Of a stretch of 59,488 nucleotides of DNA, positions 33,784-42,374 are shown piece after piece; the stretch's first letter is position 1; every line of letters starts with the position of its first letter. The stretch lies in the NCBI RefSeq assembly GCF_004297185.1, contig NZ_PGCL01000007.1, positions 1 through 59,488 on the forward strand. The letters run 5' to 3'. The notes under the pieces were generated by a model. The model was not told the origin of the DNA. It saw only the letters and a list, made by a program, of their open reading frames with translations, and ran no database searches. This stretch comes from Methanofollis fontis (lineage in GTDB: Archaea; Halobacteriota; Methanomicrobia; Methanomicrobiales; Methanofollaceae). Both the position numbers and the translations under genes were made by a program.

Positions 33784-34797
33784 GTGTCCGGATCCATAGA
33801 CCATACTACCCGTCTGGCGCGGGGCTGCGTCCTCTGTTATGAGGGCGCCAAGATGGTGCTGTTCGTGACCGGCAGGTGCGGGAGGAACTGCTGGTACTGC
33901 CCCATCTCTGAGAAGCGGCGGAACGGCGACGTGATGTATGCCAACGACCGGGTGGTCGCTTCTCCTGCCGACATCCTGGACGAGGCCGAGATGATGAGCG
34001 CCCGCGGCAGCAGCATCACCGGCGGCGAACCCTTCCTGGTGCTCGACGAGGTCGTCCATGCCTGCCGTCTCCTCAAGGAACACTTTGGGCCCGACCACCA
34101 CATCCATCTCTACACCGGCATCGCCCCCTCTGAGGAGCAGCTGCGTCCCCTCATCGGGTGTGTGGACGAGATCCGTCTTCACCCCCCGCAGGAGGAGTGG
34201 GGGCAGATCCTGGACACCCCCTTTGCAGAATCGGTGCAGACCGCCCGGAGACTCGGGTTCTCCGTTGGGTTTGAGGTGCCCTCCCTTCCCGGCATCGAGG
34301 CCCTCGGGGCGATCCTGCCCGACCTCGACTTCCTGAACATCAACGAACTCGAGTGGAGCGAGACCAATGCCGCCGCCATGCGTTCCCGGGAACTCGATCT
34401 CGAGGACGGCCTCCACAATGCCGTCGGTGGGGCCGCGGAGTGGGCCGCCCCCCTCCTCTCCGACGAACGGGTCCACCTCTGCACCTCATCCTTCAAGGAC
34501 TCGGTCCAGCTCAGGGAGCGGTTGAAACGGATCGCCCACAATACCGCCCGCCCCTTCGACGAGGTCACCGACGACGGGACGATCATCTACGGTCTCCTTG
34601 AACTGGAGGACGGGGCACTCCCCCCCGTTCTGGAGGCGGGGCGCAGGGAAGGTATTTATGATCTTGAGGTAGTGGGTAATCAGGTAGAGATGGCCTGGTG
34701 GGTGCTCGCCGACCTGAGGGACGACCTCCCCGGCAGAAAATCGGTCATCGAGCGCTACCCCAATGGAGGAATTATTCTGGAGGTGACGCCGCTCTGA
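33784..34797 (+). CDS. radical SAM protein of archaeal COG2108 type
   Basis: The 337-residue protein starts at GTG after GGGGAATGA. The radical SAM cluster cysteines are CGRNCWYC (Cys32, Cys36, Cys39), preceded by an extra CVLC pair at 15-18 that may bind a metal. SITGGEP near residue 77 is the SAM-contact motif. The reaction is not known for this archaeal family. It overlaps the cis-prenyltransferase gene as CTGA, so the two are co-translated, which ties this enzyme loosely to lipid carrier synthesis. Confidence 0.82.
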   Translation: MSGSIDHTTRLARGCVLCYEGAKMVLFVTGRCGRNCWYCPISEKRRNGDVMYANDRVVASPADILDEAEMMSARGSSITGGEPFLVLDEVVHACRLLKEHFGPDHHIHLYTGIAPSEEQLRPLIGCVDEIRLHPPQEEWGQILDTPFAESVQTARRLGFSVGFEVPSLPGIEALGAILPDLDFLNINELEWSETNAAAMRSRELDLEDGLHNAVGGAAEWAAPLLSDERVHLCTSSFKDSVQLRERLKRIAHNTARPFDEVTDDGTIIYGLLELEDGALPPVLEAGRREGIYDLEVVGNQVEMAWWVLADLRDDLPGRKSVIERYPNGGIILEVTPL

Positions 34798-35555
34798 ATC
34801 TCAGGGAACAGATCGAACCGTTCTATGAACGTTACCTGCGCTGGCAGTGCAGGCAGATTCCCGATCATATCGCCATCATCATGGACGGCAACCGCCGCTA
34901 TGCCCGCATGCTCGGCGCCGGCACCATCACCGGACACCGGGCCGGTGCGGAGACGACGACGCGGGTGCTCGAATGGGCGCAGGAACTCGGGATCAGGACG
35001 ATCACCCTCTACTCCTTCTCCACCGAGAACTTCAGGAGGGACCGGGAGGAGGTGGCATATCTCTTCGAGCTCTTCAAGGAGAAGTTCATCTCGATCCTCA
35101 GCGACGAACGCGTGCACAAAAACCATATCAGGGTGCAGATGATCGGCGACCGCTCGATGGTCCCCGCCGACCTCCTCCAGACGATCGAGGAGGCCGAGGC
35201 GGCGACCCGCCATTACAGCCGTTTTTTCCTGAACATTGCCCTTGCATACGGGGGGAGAAACGAGATGGTCCACGCCGCCCGGCGGGTCGTGGAGGGTGTG
35301 CGTGACGGGCAGATCGACCCGGCGTCCATCACGCCCCGCACCGTGGAGGACTACCTCTATGACGGCATCCATCTGCCGCCGGTGGACCTGATCGTCCGGA
35401 CCGGCAATGAACGGCGGACCTCGAATTTCCTGCCGTGGATGGCGAACGGGAACGAGTGTGCGGTCTATTTCTGTGCACCTTACTGGCCGCTCTTCAGGAA
35501 GATCGACCTGTTGCGTGCGATACGGGTCTACGACCAGCGCCTGCGGTCGGCCTGA
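34794..35555 (+). CDS. uppS: cis-prenyltransferase, catalytic subunit (UppS/DHDDS type), apparent CTG start
   Basis: The family makes long-chain polyprenyl diphosphate, the precursor of dolichyl glycosyl carrier lipids. The catalytic motif IIMDGNRRYA is at residues 28-37 (Asp31), with SFSTENFRR near 80, and RTGNERRTSNFLPWM near 200. The protein stops at YDQRLRSA with no C-terminal RxG motif. GGAGGTGA at 34779-34786 is seven bases before CTG at 34794; the only standard start in frame, a GTG at 34698, would add 32 unrelated residues inside the upstream gene. From CTG the protein has 253 residues. Confidence 0.88.
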   Translation: MNLREQIEPFYERYLRWQCRQIPDHIAIIMDGNRRYARMLGAGTITGHRAGAETTTRVLEWAQELGIRTITLYSFSTENFRRDREEVAYLFELFKEKFISILSDERVHKNHIRVQMIGDRSMVPADLLQTIEEAEAATRHYSRFFLNIALAYGGRNEMVHAARRVVEGVRDGQIDPASITPRTVEDYLYDGIHLPPVDLIVRTGNERRTSNFLPWMANGNECAVYFCAPYWPLFRKIDLLRAIRVYDQRLRSA

Positions 35556-36146
35556 TCACGCCCCGAACCGGCGTTTTCGTGCCGCATAATCCCTCAATGC
35601 CCTGAGAAAATCGATTTTTCTGAACTGTATCCAGTTTACGTCCAGGAAGAAGAACTCCGAGTAGACCGATTGCCAGATCAGAAAGTCGGTGAGATAGTTG
35701 CCGCCGGTCTTGATCACCAGGTCGGGTGCGCACCTGAAGGTGAGGTGACGTTCGATCACCTCTTCGTCGATCTCCCCGGGCTCGATCCCCTCGGCGGCGA
35801 TCCGCCGGATCGAATCGGTGACCTCGTCCCGCCCGCTCTTCCCGACGGCGACGGTCACCAGCATTCCCTTCCCACCGGTCTCCACCCGGTCGCCGATATA
35901 GAGGTGGAGATTGGCGTTCTCTGATATCTGTTGGATCTGGGGGATATATGGCTCGATCCGGGCGGGATCGTCGGTCGAGATATGGAATGTGACGCTTGAA
36001 AGCCCCACCTCCCGGCACCAATCCGCCACCTCGACGATCCGCGCCGGGGCGCCGGTCATGTCCTCCTCGGTGATCATAAAGCAGATATGTTCGGGAAGGG
36101 AGGTGAGGCGCCCCTGAAGCATCCGCTCATACAGCCAGCGGATCAT
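35556..36146 (-). CDS. non-catalytic cis-prenyltransferase paralogue (NgBR/Nus1-like subunit)
   Basis: The 196-residue protein aligns end to end with the cis-prenyltransferase fold: LPEHICFM (17-24) matches the strand before the catalytic loop, and IKTGGNYLTDFLIWQSVYSE (about 143-162) matches the RTGNERRTSNFL region. But the catalytic MDGNRR is replaced by MITEED, so the essential Asp is lost. It ends RKRRFGA, keeping the RxG motif (Arg193, Gly195) that the neighbouring UppS lacks. Its stop abuts the uppS stop (convergent, TGA|TCA) and its start overlaps polX as ATGA. A heteromeric partner is the best reading. Confidence 0.85.
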   Translation of the reverse strand: MIRWLYERMLQGRLTSLPEHICFMITEEDMTGAPARIVEVADWCREVGLSSVTFHISTDDPARIEPYIPQIQQISENANLHLYIGDRVETGGKGMLVTVAVGKSGRDEVTDSIRRIAAEGIEPGEIDEEVIERHLTFRCAPDLVIKTGGNYLTDFLIWQSVYSEFFFLDVNWIQFRKIDFLRALRDYAARKRRFGA

Positions 36147-37828
36147 TCATCCGCCCTCAGAAGCGCCGAAAGGGGGCGGGTGTTCAGGATGTCGGACGGA
36201 CCGCACCAGCCGCGTCTGGCCAGGGCGACGCCATAGCGCATCGCCTCAAGGTCGCTTCGCCGGTGTGCATCGGTCCCGATCGAGAGGTTCACGCCCTGTT
36301 CTTTTGCCTGCCTGATATAAATATCATCGAGATCGAGTCTGGCCGGCGAGGCGTTGATCTCCAGTGCGGTCCCCGTCGCCGCCGCCGCATCGATGATCCG
36401 GTCCATATCGACGGCGGTGGGGGGTCGACGGCCGATGAGGCGGGCCGTGGGGTGGCCGATGATGTCGACGTGCTCGTTCTCGATCGCCACGATCATCCGT
36501 CTGGTCATGGTGTCGGCGTCCTGCCCGAAGGCCGTATGCACCGATGCCACCACCAGGTCGCATGCCTTCAGGGCGGTATCAGGGAGGGAAAGATGGCCGT
36601 CGGCCAGGATGTCGACCTCGATGCCGGCGAGCAGGGTGCAGGCGGCGTTCCGGTTCACCCGCTCGATCTCATGCCGCTGCCGCTCCAGGCGGGCGGCATC
36701 GAGGCCGTGCGTCACCCCGATCCCGGCGGCATGATCGGTGATCAGGATATACTCATACCCCTTCTTCTCCCCTTCGTCGGCGATATCCGGAAGCGAAAGC
36801 GTGCCGTCGCTCCACTCCGAGTGCACATGCAGGTCGCCCCTGATCGCACCCGCATCCACCAGGTCGGGGAGTCGCCCCTCCAGTGCATACTCCACCTCGC
36901 CCCGGTCCTCCCTGAGTTCGGGCGGCACCGGCACCATCCCGAGGGCCCCGAACACCCCCTCCTCGGTCGGGAAGGTCCGCACTTCCCCGCTCTCCCGCAT
37001 CAAGAGGCCGTATTCGTTCAGCCGCATCCCCTGTTCTGCGGCAATACCCCTGAGCCTGATGTTGAATGCCTTTGAACCGGTGAGATAGAGCAGCATCGTC
37101 CCCAGTTCGGCGGTATCAGCGTACCTGATATCGGCCCGCCGCCCCTCGATGCGGACCGAGGTCTTCCGCTCCCCCTCGTCGATCATGCTGTCGGCAATCC
37201 GTCTGAGCGCCCGGTTCGTCTCTCCCGGTGGTGCAGTGGTGACGATGTCGATGTCGCCGATGGTGGAGCGCCCCCGGCGGAGGCTTCCGGCCACCCACGC
37301 CTCTCCCGGTATCGCCGCCATCAGCACCGCAGCACGCCTCTTTGCCCCGGAGACATCCATCCTCTCCGTCATTTTTCCGGCGGTTTCTGCGGCCCTGAGG
37401 ATGTCGCTTTCCTTCTTTGCCCCGAATCCCTTCAGGGCCCTGACCCGCCGGTTTCTGGCGGCGGCGATCAGGCTGTCGGTATCCTCCACCCCGAGTTCGG
37501 TCCAGAGGCGCCGCACCGTCTTCGGGCCGACGCCGGGCAGGTCGAGGAGAGGGATCAGCCCGGGCGGGGTCGCATCGATCAGCCGCTCCCGCTCGGTGCA
37601 GGTGCCGGTCTGGACGATCTGATGTATTTTGCCTGCAAGTGCCCGGCCGATCCCGGGGATCGCCTCGAGTTCCTCCTCGGTCAGGTCGCCGACCGGCCCG
37701 GTGAGGTGGCCGATCCGGTCTGCCGCCGCCATATATGCCCTGACCTTGAACCGGTTCTCGCCCTGCACCTCCAGCAGCTGCCCGATCTCCTCCAGGACCC
37801 GGGCCACCTGCCGGTTGGTCATCTCCAT
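36143..37828 (-). CDS. polX: DNA polymerase X family with PHP domain (PolX)
   Basis: PolX performs gap filling and 3'-5' exonuclease trimming in repair. Order seen: N-terminal helix-hairpin-helix repeats (AIPGIGRALAGKI, LPGVGPKTVRRL), the polymerase palm with GSLRRGRSTIGDIDIV (Asp pair), then a PHP domain from about residue 325 with HVHSEWSDGTLS and later ITDHA, HPTAR and GTDAHRRSD motifs. The start is probably at 37828 or two codons later; no clear Shine-Dalgarno is seen. The 561-residue length is normal. It is co-transcribed with the non-catalytic prenyltransferase subunit. Confidence 0.93.
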   Translation of the reverse strand: MEMTNRQVARVLEEIGQLLEVQGENRFKVRAYMAAADRIGHLTGPVGDLTEEELEAIPGIGRALAGKIHQIVQTGTCTERERLIDATPPGLIPLLDLPGVGPKTVRRLWTELGVEDTDSLIAAARNRRVRALKGFGAKKESDILRAAETAGKMTERMDVSGAKRRAAVLMAAIPGEAWVAGSLRRGRSTIGDIDIVTTAPPGETNRALRRIADSMIDEGERKTSVRIEGRRADIRYADTAELGTMLLYLTGSKAFNIRLRGIAAEQGMRLNEYGLLMRESGEVRTFPTEEGVFGALGMVPVPPELREDRGEVEYALEGRLPDLVDAGAIRGDLHVHSEWSDGTLSLPDIADEGEKKGYEYILITDHAAGIGVTHGLDAARLERQRHEIERVNRNAACTLLAGIEVDILADGHLSLPDTALKACDLVVASVHTAFGQDADTMTRRMIVAIENEHVDIIGHPTARLIGRRPPTAVDMDRIIDAAAATGTALEINASPARLDLDDIYIRQAKEQGVNLSIGTDAHRRSDLEAMRYGVALARRGWCGPSDILNTRPLSALLRADE

Positions 37829-37909
37829 AGATGGAGGTGGTCGGCATGCCCTATAGGCCTGACGGGGTGGCGGTGCAGGGAAGCAAATCCATAAGACCGC
37901 CCACTCCAA

Positions 37910-38635
37910 ATGGATGATATGAACTCCTCCGTCCGTGAAGACTGTCTGGAGGCGATCCTCTCCCTGGGGCGGCCTGACGGCTGCCCGGTCCCACGAGAGG
38001 GGGTCGTGGCGGCAGTGGACGCCGACCCTGCCGATATCGATTCGTCACTTGCAGGGCTCATCGCGGAGGGTGCCGTCCTGGAAGAGGACGGCGGCCTGTT
38101 CCTCTCCCCGGAGGGGCGGGCGATCGCCGAACTGATCCTGAGAAAGCACCGCGTTCTGGAATGTTTCCTGACCGAAATGCTTGGCATGGACACCGGGACC
38201 GCCTCAAAGGAGGCCTGTGTGCTCGAACACGATATCTCGGACGAGGCGATCGACCGTCTCTCTACCTATATCAGGGGGCCGCGCCGGAATGTCCGTCCCC
38301 CCTGGCGTTCAGGGAGGTGCGGCGACCGCCATATGGGCGCGTCCCCCCTTCCCTGCACTGAAAACGCCCTTCCTTCCGGCGGATACCGACGATGTCCGGA
38401 GGCCGAGGGTCTGCATTCCCTGCTCGAGTTTGCAGAGGGGGACGAACTCCAGGTGGCGATGATCCGGTGCATCGGCCGGAACACCCGCCTGATCGACCTC
38501 GGCGTGCTGCCGGGCGAGCACGTCACCCTGGTCCGGAAACTCCATAACAATGCCGTCGTCCTCAGGGTGAAGGGGGCGGACATCGCCCTTTCGCCCGAGA
38601 TCGCCTCGACCATTTTTGTGGAGCGCCGTGCATGA
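37910..38635 (+). CDS. DtxR/IdeR-type metal-dependent regulator fused to a FeoA domain
   Basis: The 241-residue protein has an N-terminal winged-helix DtxR region (residues 5-70), a dimerisation and metal region (RKHRVLECFLTEMLGMD, about 78-94, then ACVLEHDISDEAIDRLSTYI) and a C-terminal FeoA/SH3-like domain (about 167-241, DELQVAMIRCIGRNTRLIDLGVLPGE). Metal-dependent repressors of this type control iron uptake; FeoA interacts with FeoB. The linker at 122-166 is Arg/Pro-rich and unlike the family, discussed as a finding. Its stop overlaps feoB. ATG at 37919 is an alternative start. Confidence 0.85.
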   Translation: MDDMNSSVREDCLEAILSLGRPDGCPVPREGVVAAVDADPADIDSSLAGLIAEGAVLEEDGGLFLSPEGRAIAELILRKHRVLECFLTEMLGMDTGTASKEACVLEHDISDEAIDRLSTYIRGPRRNVRPPWRSGRCGDRHMGASPLPCTENALPSGGYRRCPEAEGLHSLLEFAEGDELQVAMIRCIGRNTRLIDLGVLPGEHVTLVRKLHNNAVVLRVKGADIALSPEIASTIFVERRA

Positions 38636-40482
38636 GGTGCGCCCTTATCGGAAACCCGAGTGTTGGAAAATCGCTCATCTTCAACCAGCTCACCGGTCTC
38701 GGTGTCGAGGTGAGCAATTATCCGGGCACGACGGTCGAACTGATGTCGGGCACCCTCTGCTTCGAGCGCACCGCCCTCTCGATCGTCGATCTCCCCGGCA
38801 TATACTCGATCGACGGCGGATCGGCAGAGGAGGAACTGGTCCGCACCCATCTTCTCACCGACCCGCCCGACATGCTTGTCGTCGTCCTCGACGCCACCCG
38901 GATGGAGCGGAACCTCTACCTCCTTCTCCAGGTGATCGAGTACGCCATTCCGACGCTGGTCGTGCTGAACATGATCGACGAGGCGGCGGCACAGGGGATC
39001 GTCATCGACCGTCAGCGCCTCTCCTCCCTCCTCGGTCTGCCGGTGATCGAAACCGCCGCCTCCCTCGGAAAGAACATCGGGGAGATCATCCCGACACTCC
39101 TCTCCGAGGGCCGCACCACCACGTTCTCGGTCCCCTATGCCCCGCAGATCCAGGCAGCCGTCCGGAGCCTTGAGCGGTTCTATGGTGCCGAGCGACTTCC
39201 CGCCCTGCAGGCCCTGCAGGGGATAGGGGCATCGGCCGAACTGATCGAGGGTGCGCGGACCATCGCCGCCGAGATCGAGGCGCGGGACCACATCACCCCC
39301 CAGCAGATCATCGCCGCAAACCGGCACCTGGCCGCCCGGCAGATCGCGGGGGAGGTGGTGGGATCGCAGGAGCCAGACCGCCGGTTCTCGGCGGACCGTC
39401 TGCTCACCCGGCTCATGCCCGGCATACCGATCCTCCTTGCCGTGCTGCTCTCGATGCTGTTTATCGTGTTCACCCTGGGCTCCTTCCTGGAAGAGGCGAT
39501 CGTCGAGACCTTCACCCTCTATGTGATCGATCCCTTCATGGCCCTCGGTCTGCCGCCGCTTGCCGAGTCCCTCGGACAGGCCGCCCTGCTTGCGATTGTC
39601 GCCGGTCTCGGGATCGCCTTCCCCTTCGTCCTGATCTTCTATATCCTCCTCTCGATCGTCGAGGATACCGGCTACCTGACGAGGGCAGCGTTCCTTGCAG
39701 ACCGGGCGATGCATGGTCTCGGCCTCCACGGCGGTGCGATCATCCCGATGGTGATGGCATTCGGCTGCAACGTGCCGGCAGTGATGGCCGCAAGCCAGAT
39801 GCGGACCGGCCGCGAGCGCACGATCGCCGCCTTCCTGATCACCATGGTCCCCTGTTCGGCGCGGACAGTGATCATCACCGGGATCGTGGCAGCGTTTGTT
39901 GGTATCTGGGCGGCGCTTTCGATCTATGCGATCGTTCTCGTGCTCATCCTCATCACCGGCCTCCTCCTCGCCCGGCACATCCCCGGCGGGCAGTACGGCA
40001 TGATCCTTGAGATGGCGCCGCTCCGCCGCCCTGATCCGGTGCTGGTGCTGAAGAAGTCATGGACCCGGATCGGCGAGTTCCTCTTCATCGCCATGCCCCT
40101 CCTGCTCGTCGGGAGCGTCATCCTCGGCGCCCTTGACTATTATGGAGTAACCGATGCCTTTGCCGCGATGGTCGCCCCCATCTCCGAAGGGGTGCTGGGT
40201 CTTCCCTCCTATGCCGCCACCGCCCTTCTCTTCGGGATCCTCAGGAAGGAGATGGCGTTTGAGACGCTGGCCGTTCTGGCCGGCACCGCCGACCTGGGGG
40301 CGGTGATGACCGGCATCCAGCTCTATACATTTGCCGTGATCAGTGTGCTGTTTGTCCCCTGTATCTCGACGATCGCCGTCCTGTGGCGACAGATGGGAGC
40401 CCGCGTGACCATCGCAGTCTCGGCATACACGATCATGCTCGGCTTTTTAATAGGTGCGCTCATACACTTGATAGCGGGATAG
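38632..40482 (+). CDS. feoB: ferrous iron transporter FeoB
   Basis: The 616-residue membrane protein has an N-terminal G domain with GNPSVGKS (residues 7-14), VSNYPGTTVE, DLPG near 60 and NMID near 117, then about nine membrane helices from residue 265. GCNVPAV and MVPCSART are in the conserved gate regions. It takes up Fe(II). It is co-translated with the DtxR-FeoA gene (ATGA overlap). No separate feoA or feoC is present; the FeoA function is supplied by the fused regulator. Confidence 0.95.
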   Translation: MRCALIGNPSVGKSLIFNQLTGLGVEVSNYPGTTVELMSGTLCFERTALSIVDLPGIYSIDGGSAEEELVRTHLLTDPPDMLVVVLDATRMERNLYLLLQVIEYAIPTLVVLNMIDEAAAQGIVIDRQRLSSLLGLPVIETAASLGKNIGEIIPTLLSEGRTTTFSVPYAPQIQAAVRSLERFYGAERLPALQALQGIGASAELIEGARTIAAEIEARDHITPQQIIAANRHLAARQIAGEVVGSQEPDRRFSADRLLTRLMPGIPILLAVLLSMLFIVFTLGSFLEEAIVETFTLYVIDPFMALGLPPLAESLGQAALLAIVAGLGIAFPFVLIFYILLSIVEDTGYLTRAAFLADRAMHGLGLHGGAIIPMVMAFGCNVPAVMAASQMRTGRERTIAAFLITMVPCSARTVIITGIVAAFVGIWAALSIYAIVLVLILITGLLLARHIPGGQYGMILEMAPLRRPDPVLVLKKSWTRIGEFLFIAMPLLLVGSVILGALDYYGVTDAFAAMVAPISEGVLGLPSYAATALLFGILRKEMAFETLAVLAGTADLGAVMTGIQLYTFAVISVLFVPCISTIAVLWRQMGARVTIAVSAYTIMLGFLIGALIHLIAG

Positions 40483-40484
40483 GC

Positions 40485-41198
40485 ATGGATCCGTTTCGGA
40501 GCGGCATTGAAAAGATAGATGGGGAGATCGGAGGGATCCGGCCAGGATCCAACATTCTTCTGCTGGCTCCTCCCTTTGCTGACGCCGAGAGGCTTGCATA
40601 TTTCCTGACCGAACCGGGCGATTCTGATTATACCATCGTCATTTCGACCGACCAGGACGCGCAGGACATTGTCGCCTCGTACAATCTGCCGGATTCCGCC
40701 TCGCACCGTCTCTGGATCATCGACTGCATCACCAAGACGATGACCCCGACGGTCCCTGACGAGGAGCAGGTGAAGTTCGTTGGCAGTCCGGTGGACCTCA
40801 CCGGCATGGGGATCAAGTTCACCAAGATCCTGGACGCCATCCAGCGCACCGAGTCGGCGAATGCGACCATCCCGGGCACCCCCAGGATCCGTGTCTGCAT
40901 CAATTCCCTCTCCAGTTTTCTGGTCTATACCAAACTTGAGTCAATATACCGCTTTTTTCATATCCTCTCGGCCAGGATCCGGCGGATGAACGGGATCGCT
41001 GTCTATATCCTCAACCCGGAGGGTGTGGATGAGAAGACCCTGTCGACCCTGAAACAACTGATGAACGGTCTGATCGAGGTGAAGGAGGACGAGAACGATC
41101 CTGGTCTCCACACCCTCCGTTTCCAGATGACCTCTGGCGGCGGTGTATCGCCGGTCAGGTACCGCTTTTCGGGCAACGACCTGGTGGTGGAGACATGA
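40485..41198 (+). CDS. KaiC/RAD55-like pseudo-ATPase
   Basis: The start at MDPFRSGIEKIDGEIGGI, two bases past the feoB stop, gives 237 residues. The fold pattern is that of RAD55/KaiC RecA-like ATPases, but the P-loop region reads PGSNILLLAPPFADAERL, with no GKT/S, so ATP hydrolysis is unlikely. The Walker B-like strand is RVCINSLSSFLV. The ATGA overlap with the next gene, which has its own degenerate KaiC-like domain, indicates a complex. Function unknown; archaeal relatives often serve in signalling. Confidence 0.72.
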   Translation: MDPFRSGIEKIDGEIGGIRPGSNILLLAPPFADAERLAYFLTEPGDSDYTIVISTDQDAQDIVASYNLPDSASHRLWIIDCITKTMTPTVPDEEQVKFVGSPVDLTGMGIKFTKILDAIQRTESANATIPGTPRIRVCINSLSSFLVYTKLESIYRFFHILSARIRRMNGIAVYILNPEGVDEKTLSTLKQLMNGLIEVKEDENDPGLHTLRFQMTSGGGVSPVRYRFSGNDLVVET

Positions 41199-42367
41199 TC
41201 TATACCGGTGTTGAGGCGCTCGACGAGATGCTCGGGGGGGGCGTACCGAAGGGCAGGAGCGTCTTCATCTCCCTCGAACCGGGTGTCGACGGGCAGGGGT
41301 TCATGTTCAGCGCCCTGAAGAGTGCCTGTGCGATGGGCAAGCGCTGTCTGGTGATCGCCCCCTTCACCACACGGGAGGCATTTCTCTCTGATCTGGCGGC
41401 AACGCCCTATCGTCTTGACGCCATTGACCGACTCCGGTTTCTCGACTCCTCCGACTATGACGAGATCGATGCCCGTGCCGTCGACGAGGACGCATGGCGC
41501 TCCTCCTTTGATGCCAGGATCGACCGGTGCTGTTCTGAGGGGGGGTTCGATGCGGTCTTCATCTACTGCAACCGCATCTGCGACGAGATCGGGACCGAGG
41601 AGACGCTGAAACTCTTTCTTTCGAGGTGCAGGGGGAAAAAGGTCAACCTGTTTGTGGAATACCTCAACCTCTACGACGACGACCACCTTGACGACCTCAT
41701 CGCCGCCGCCCCCTTCGACCTCTCTCTCTCGATAGGCGAGGGCTACGGAAACCTGCTCTTCATCAACCATTTCAGGATCCACCATGCCGCATGGACCCCC
41801 CTTCCCTCGCGGCAGATCCCGTTTGTGGTGCGCGACGACGGTTCCCTCTCACCCCAGATCCCGAAGATCGTCGTCACCGGACCGGTGGATGCCGGGAAGA
41901 CCACCTTCATCCAGACCGCCTCTGAGACCTGGGTCTCATCCGATCGGCTGGGGATGTCGGGCAGTCCGACGACGGTGGCGATGGACTTCGGTCACCCGCT
42001 GGTCACCTGCCGGGGCTTTGAGATCACCCTTGTCGGGACGCCTGGACAGGAGCATTTCGGTCCGATCATCGCTCATCTGCTCACAAATGCCACGGGCGTC
42101 ATCTTTGTCGTGGATGGGAGATGCCCGGACGACCTTGGGCGCGCCCGGCAGATCCTGAATCTGGTGCGGGCGAAATCCATTCCTTTTGTGATGGCGGCAA
42201 ACAAACGCGACCTCCCCGGCATGATGTCGGAGGACACCATACGACGACTGCTCTCCCTCCCTCCAGACGCCCCCGTGATCCCGATCTCGGCCCTGCGGAG
42301 GGAGGATACCATGGCGGTGATCGACAGGCTTATCCGCCTGATCACCCGCGAACCGCTATCGGAGTGA
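41195..42367 (+). CDS. KaiC-like domain fused to a CvnD/COG2229-type small GTPase
   Basis: This 390-residue fusion has an N-terminal KaiC-like domain (about 1-215; begins [19 protein letters not shown] but has LEPGVDGQG where GxxxxGKT belongs). The C-terminal GTPase shows G1 GPVDAGKT (229-236), TVAMDFG (switch I type), G3 GTPGQEHF near 281 and G4 NKRD near 336. GTPGQE and TVAMDFG are hallmarks of the COG2229 GTPases, the CvnD component of Streptomyces conservons. The roadblock partner usual there is not adjacent. A signalling switch is the likely role. Confidence 0.8.
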   Translation: MIYTGVEALDEMLGGGVPKGRSVFISLEPGVDGQGFMFSALKSACAMGKRCLVIAPFTTREAFLSDLAATPYRLDAIDRLRFLDSSDYDEIDARAVDEDAWRSSFDARIDRCCSEGGFDAVFIYCNRICDEIGTEETLKLFLSRCRGKKVNLFVEYLNLYDDDHLDDLIAAAPFDLSLSIGEGYGNLLFINHFRIHHAAWTPLPSRQIPFVVRDDGSLSPQIPKIVVTGPVDAGKTTFIQTASETWVSSDRLGMSGSPTTVAMDFGHPLVTCRGFEITLVGTPGQEHFGPIIAHLLTNATGVIFVVDGRCPDDLGRARQILNLVRAKSIPFVMAANKRDLPGMMSEDTIRRLLSLPPDAPVIPISALRREDTMAVIDRLIRLITREPLSE

Positions 42368-42374
42368 ACCTGTT

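Noticed and set aside
38266-39978. 570-codon minus-strand open frame
   Set aside because: It lies wholly antisense to feoB and the FeoA domain. The translation is low-complexity His/Asp/Gly-rich text of a kind produced by GC-rich codons read backwards, with no motif.
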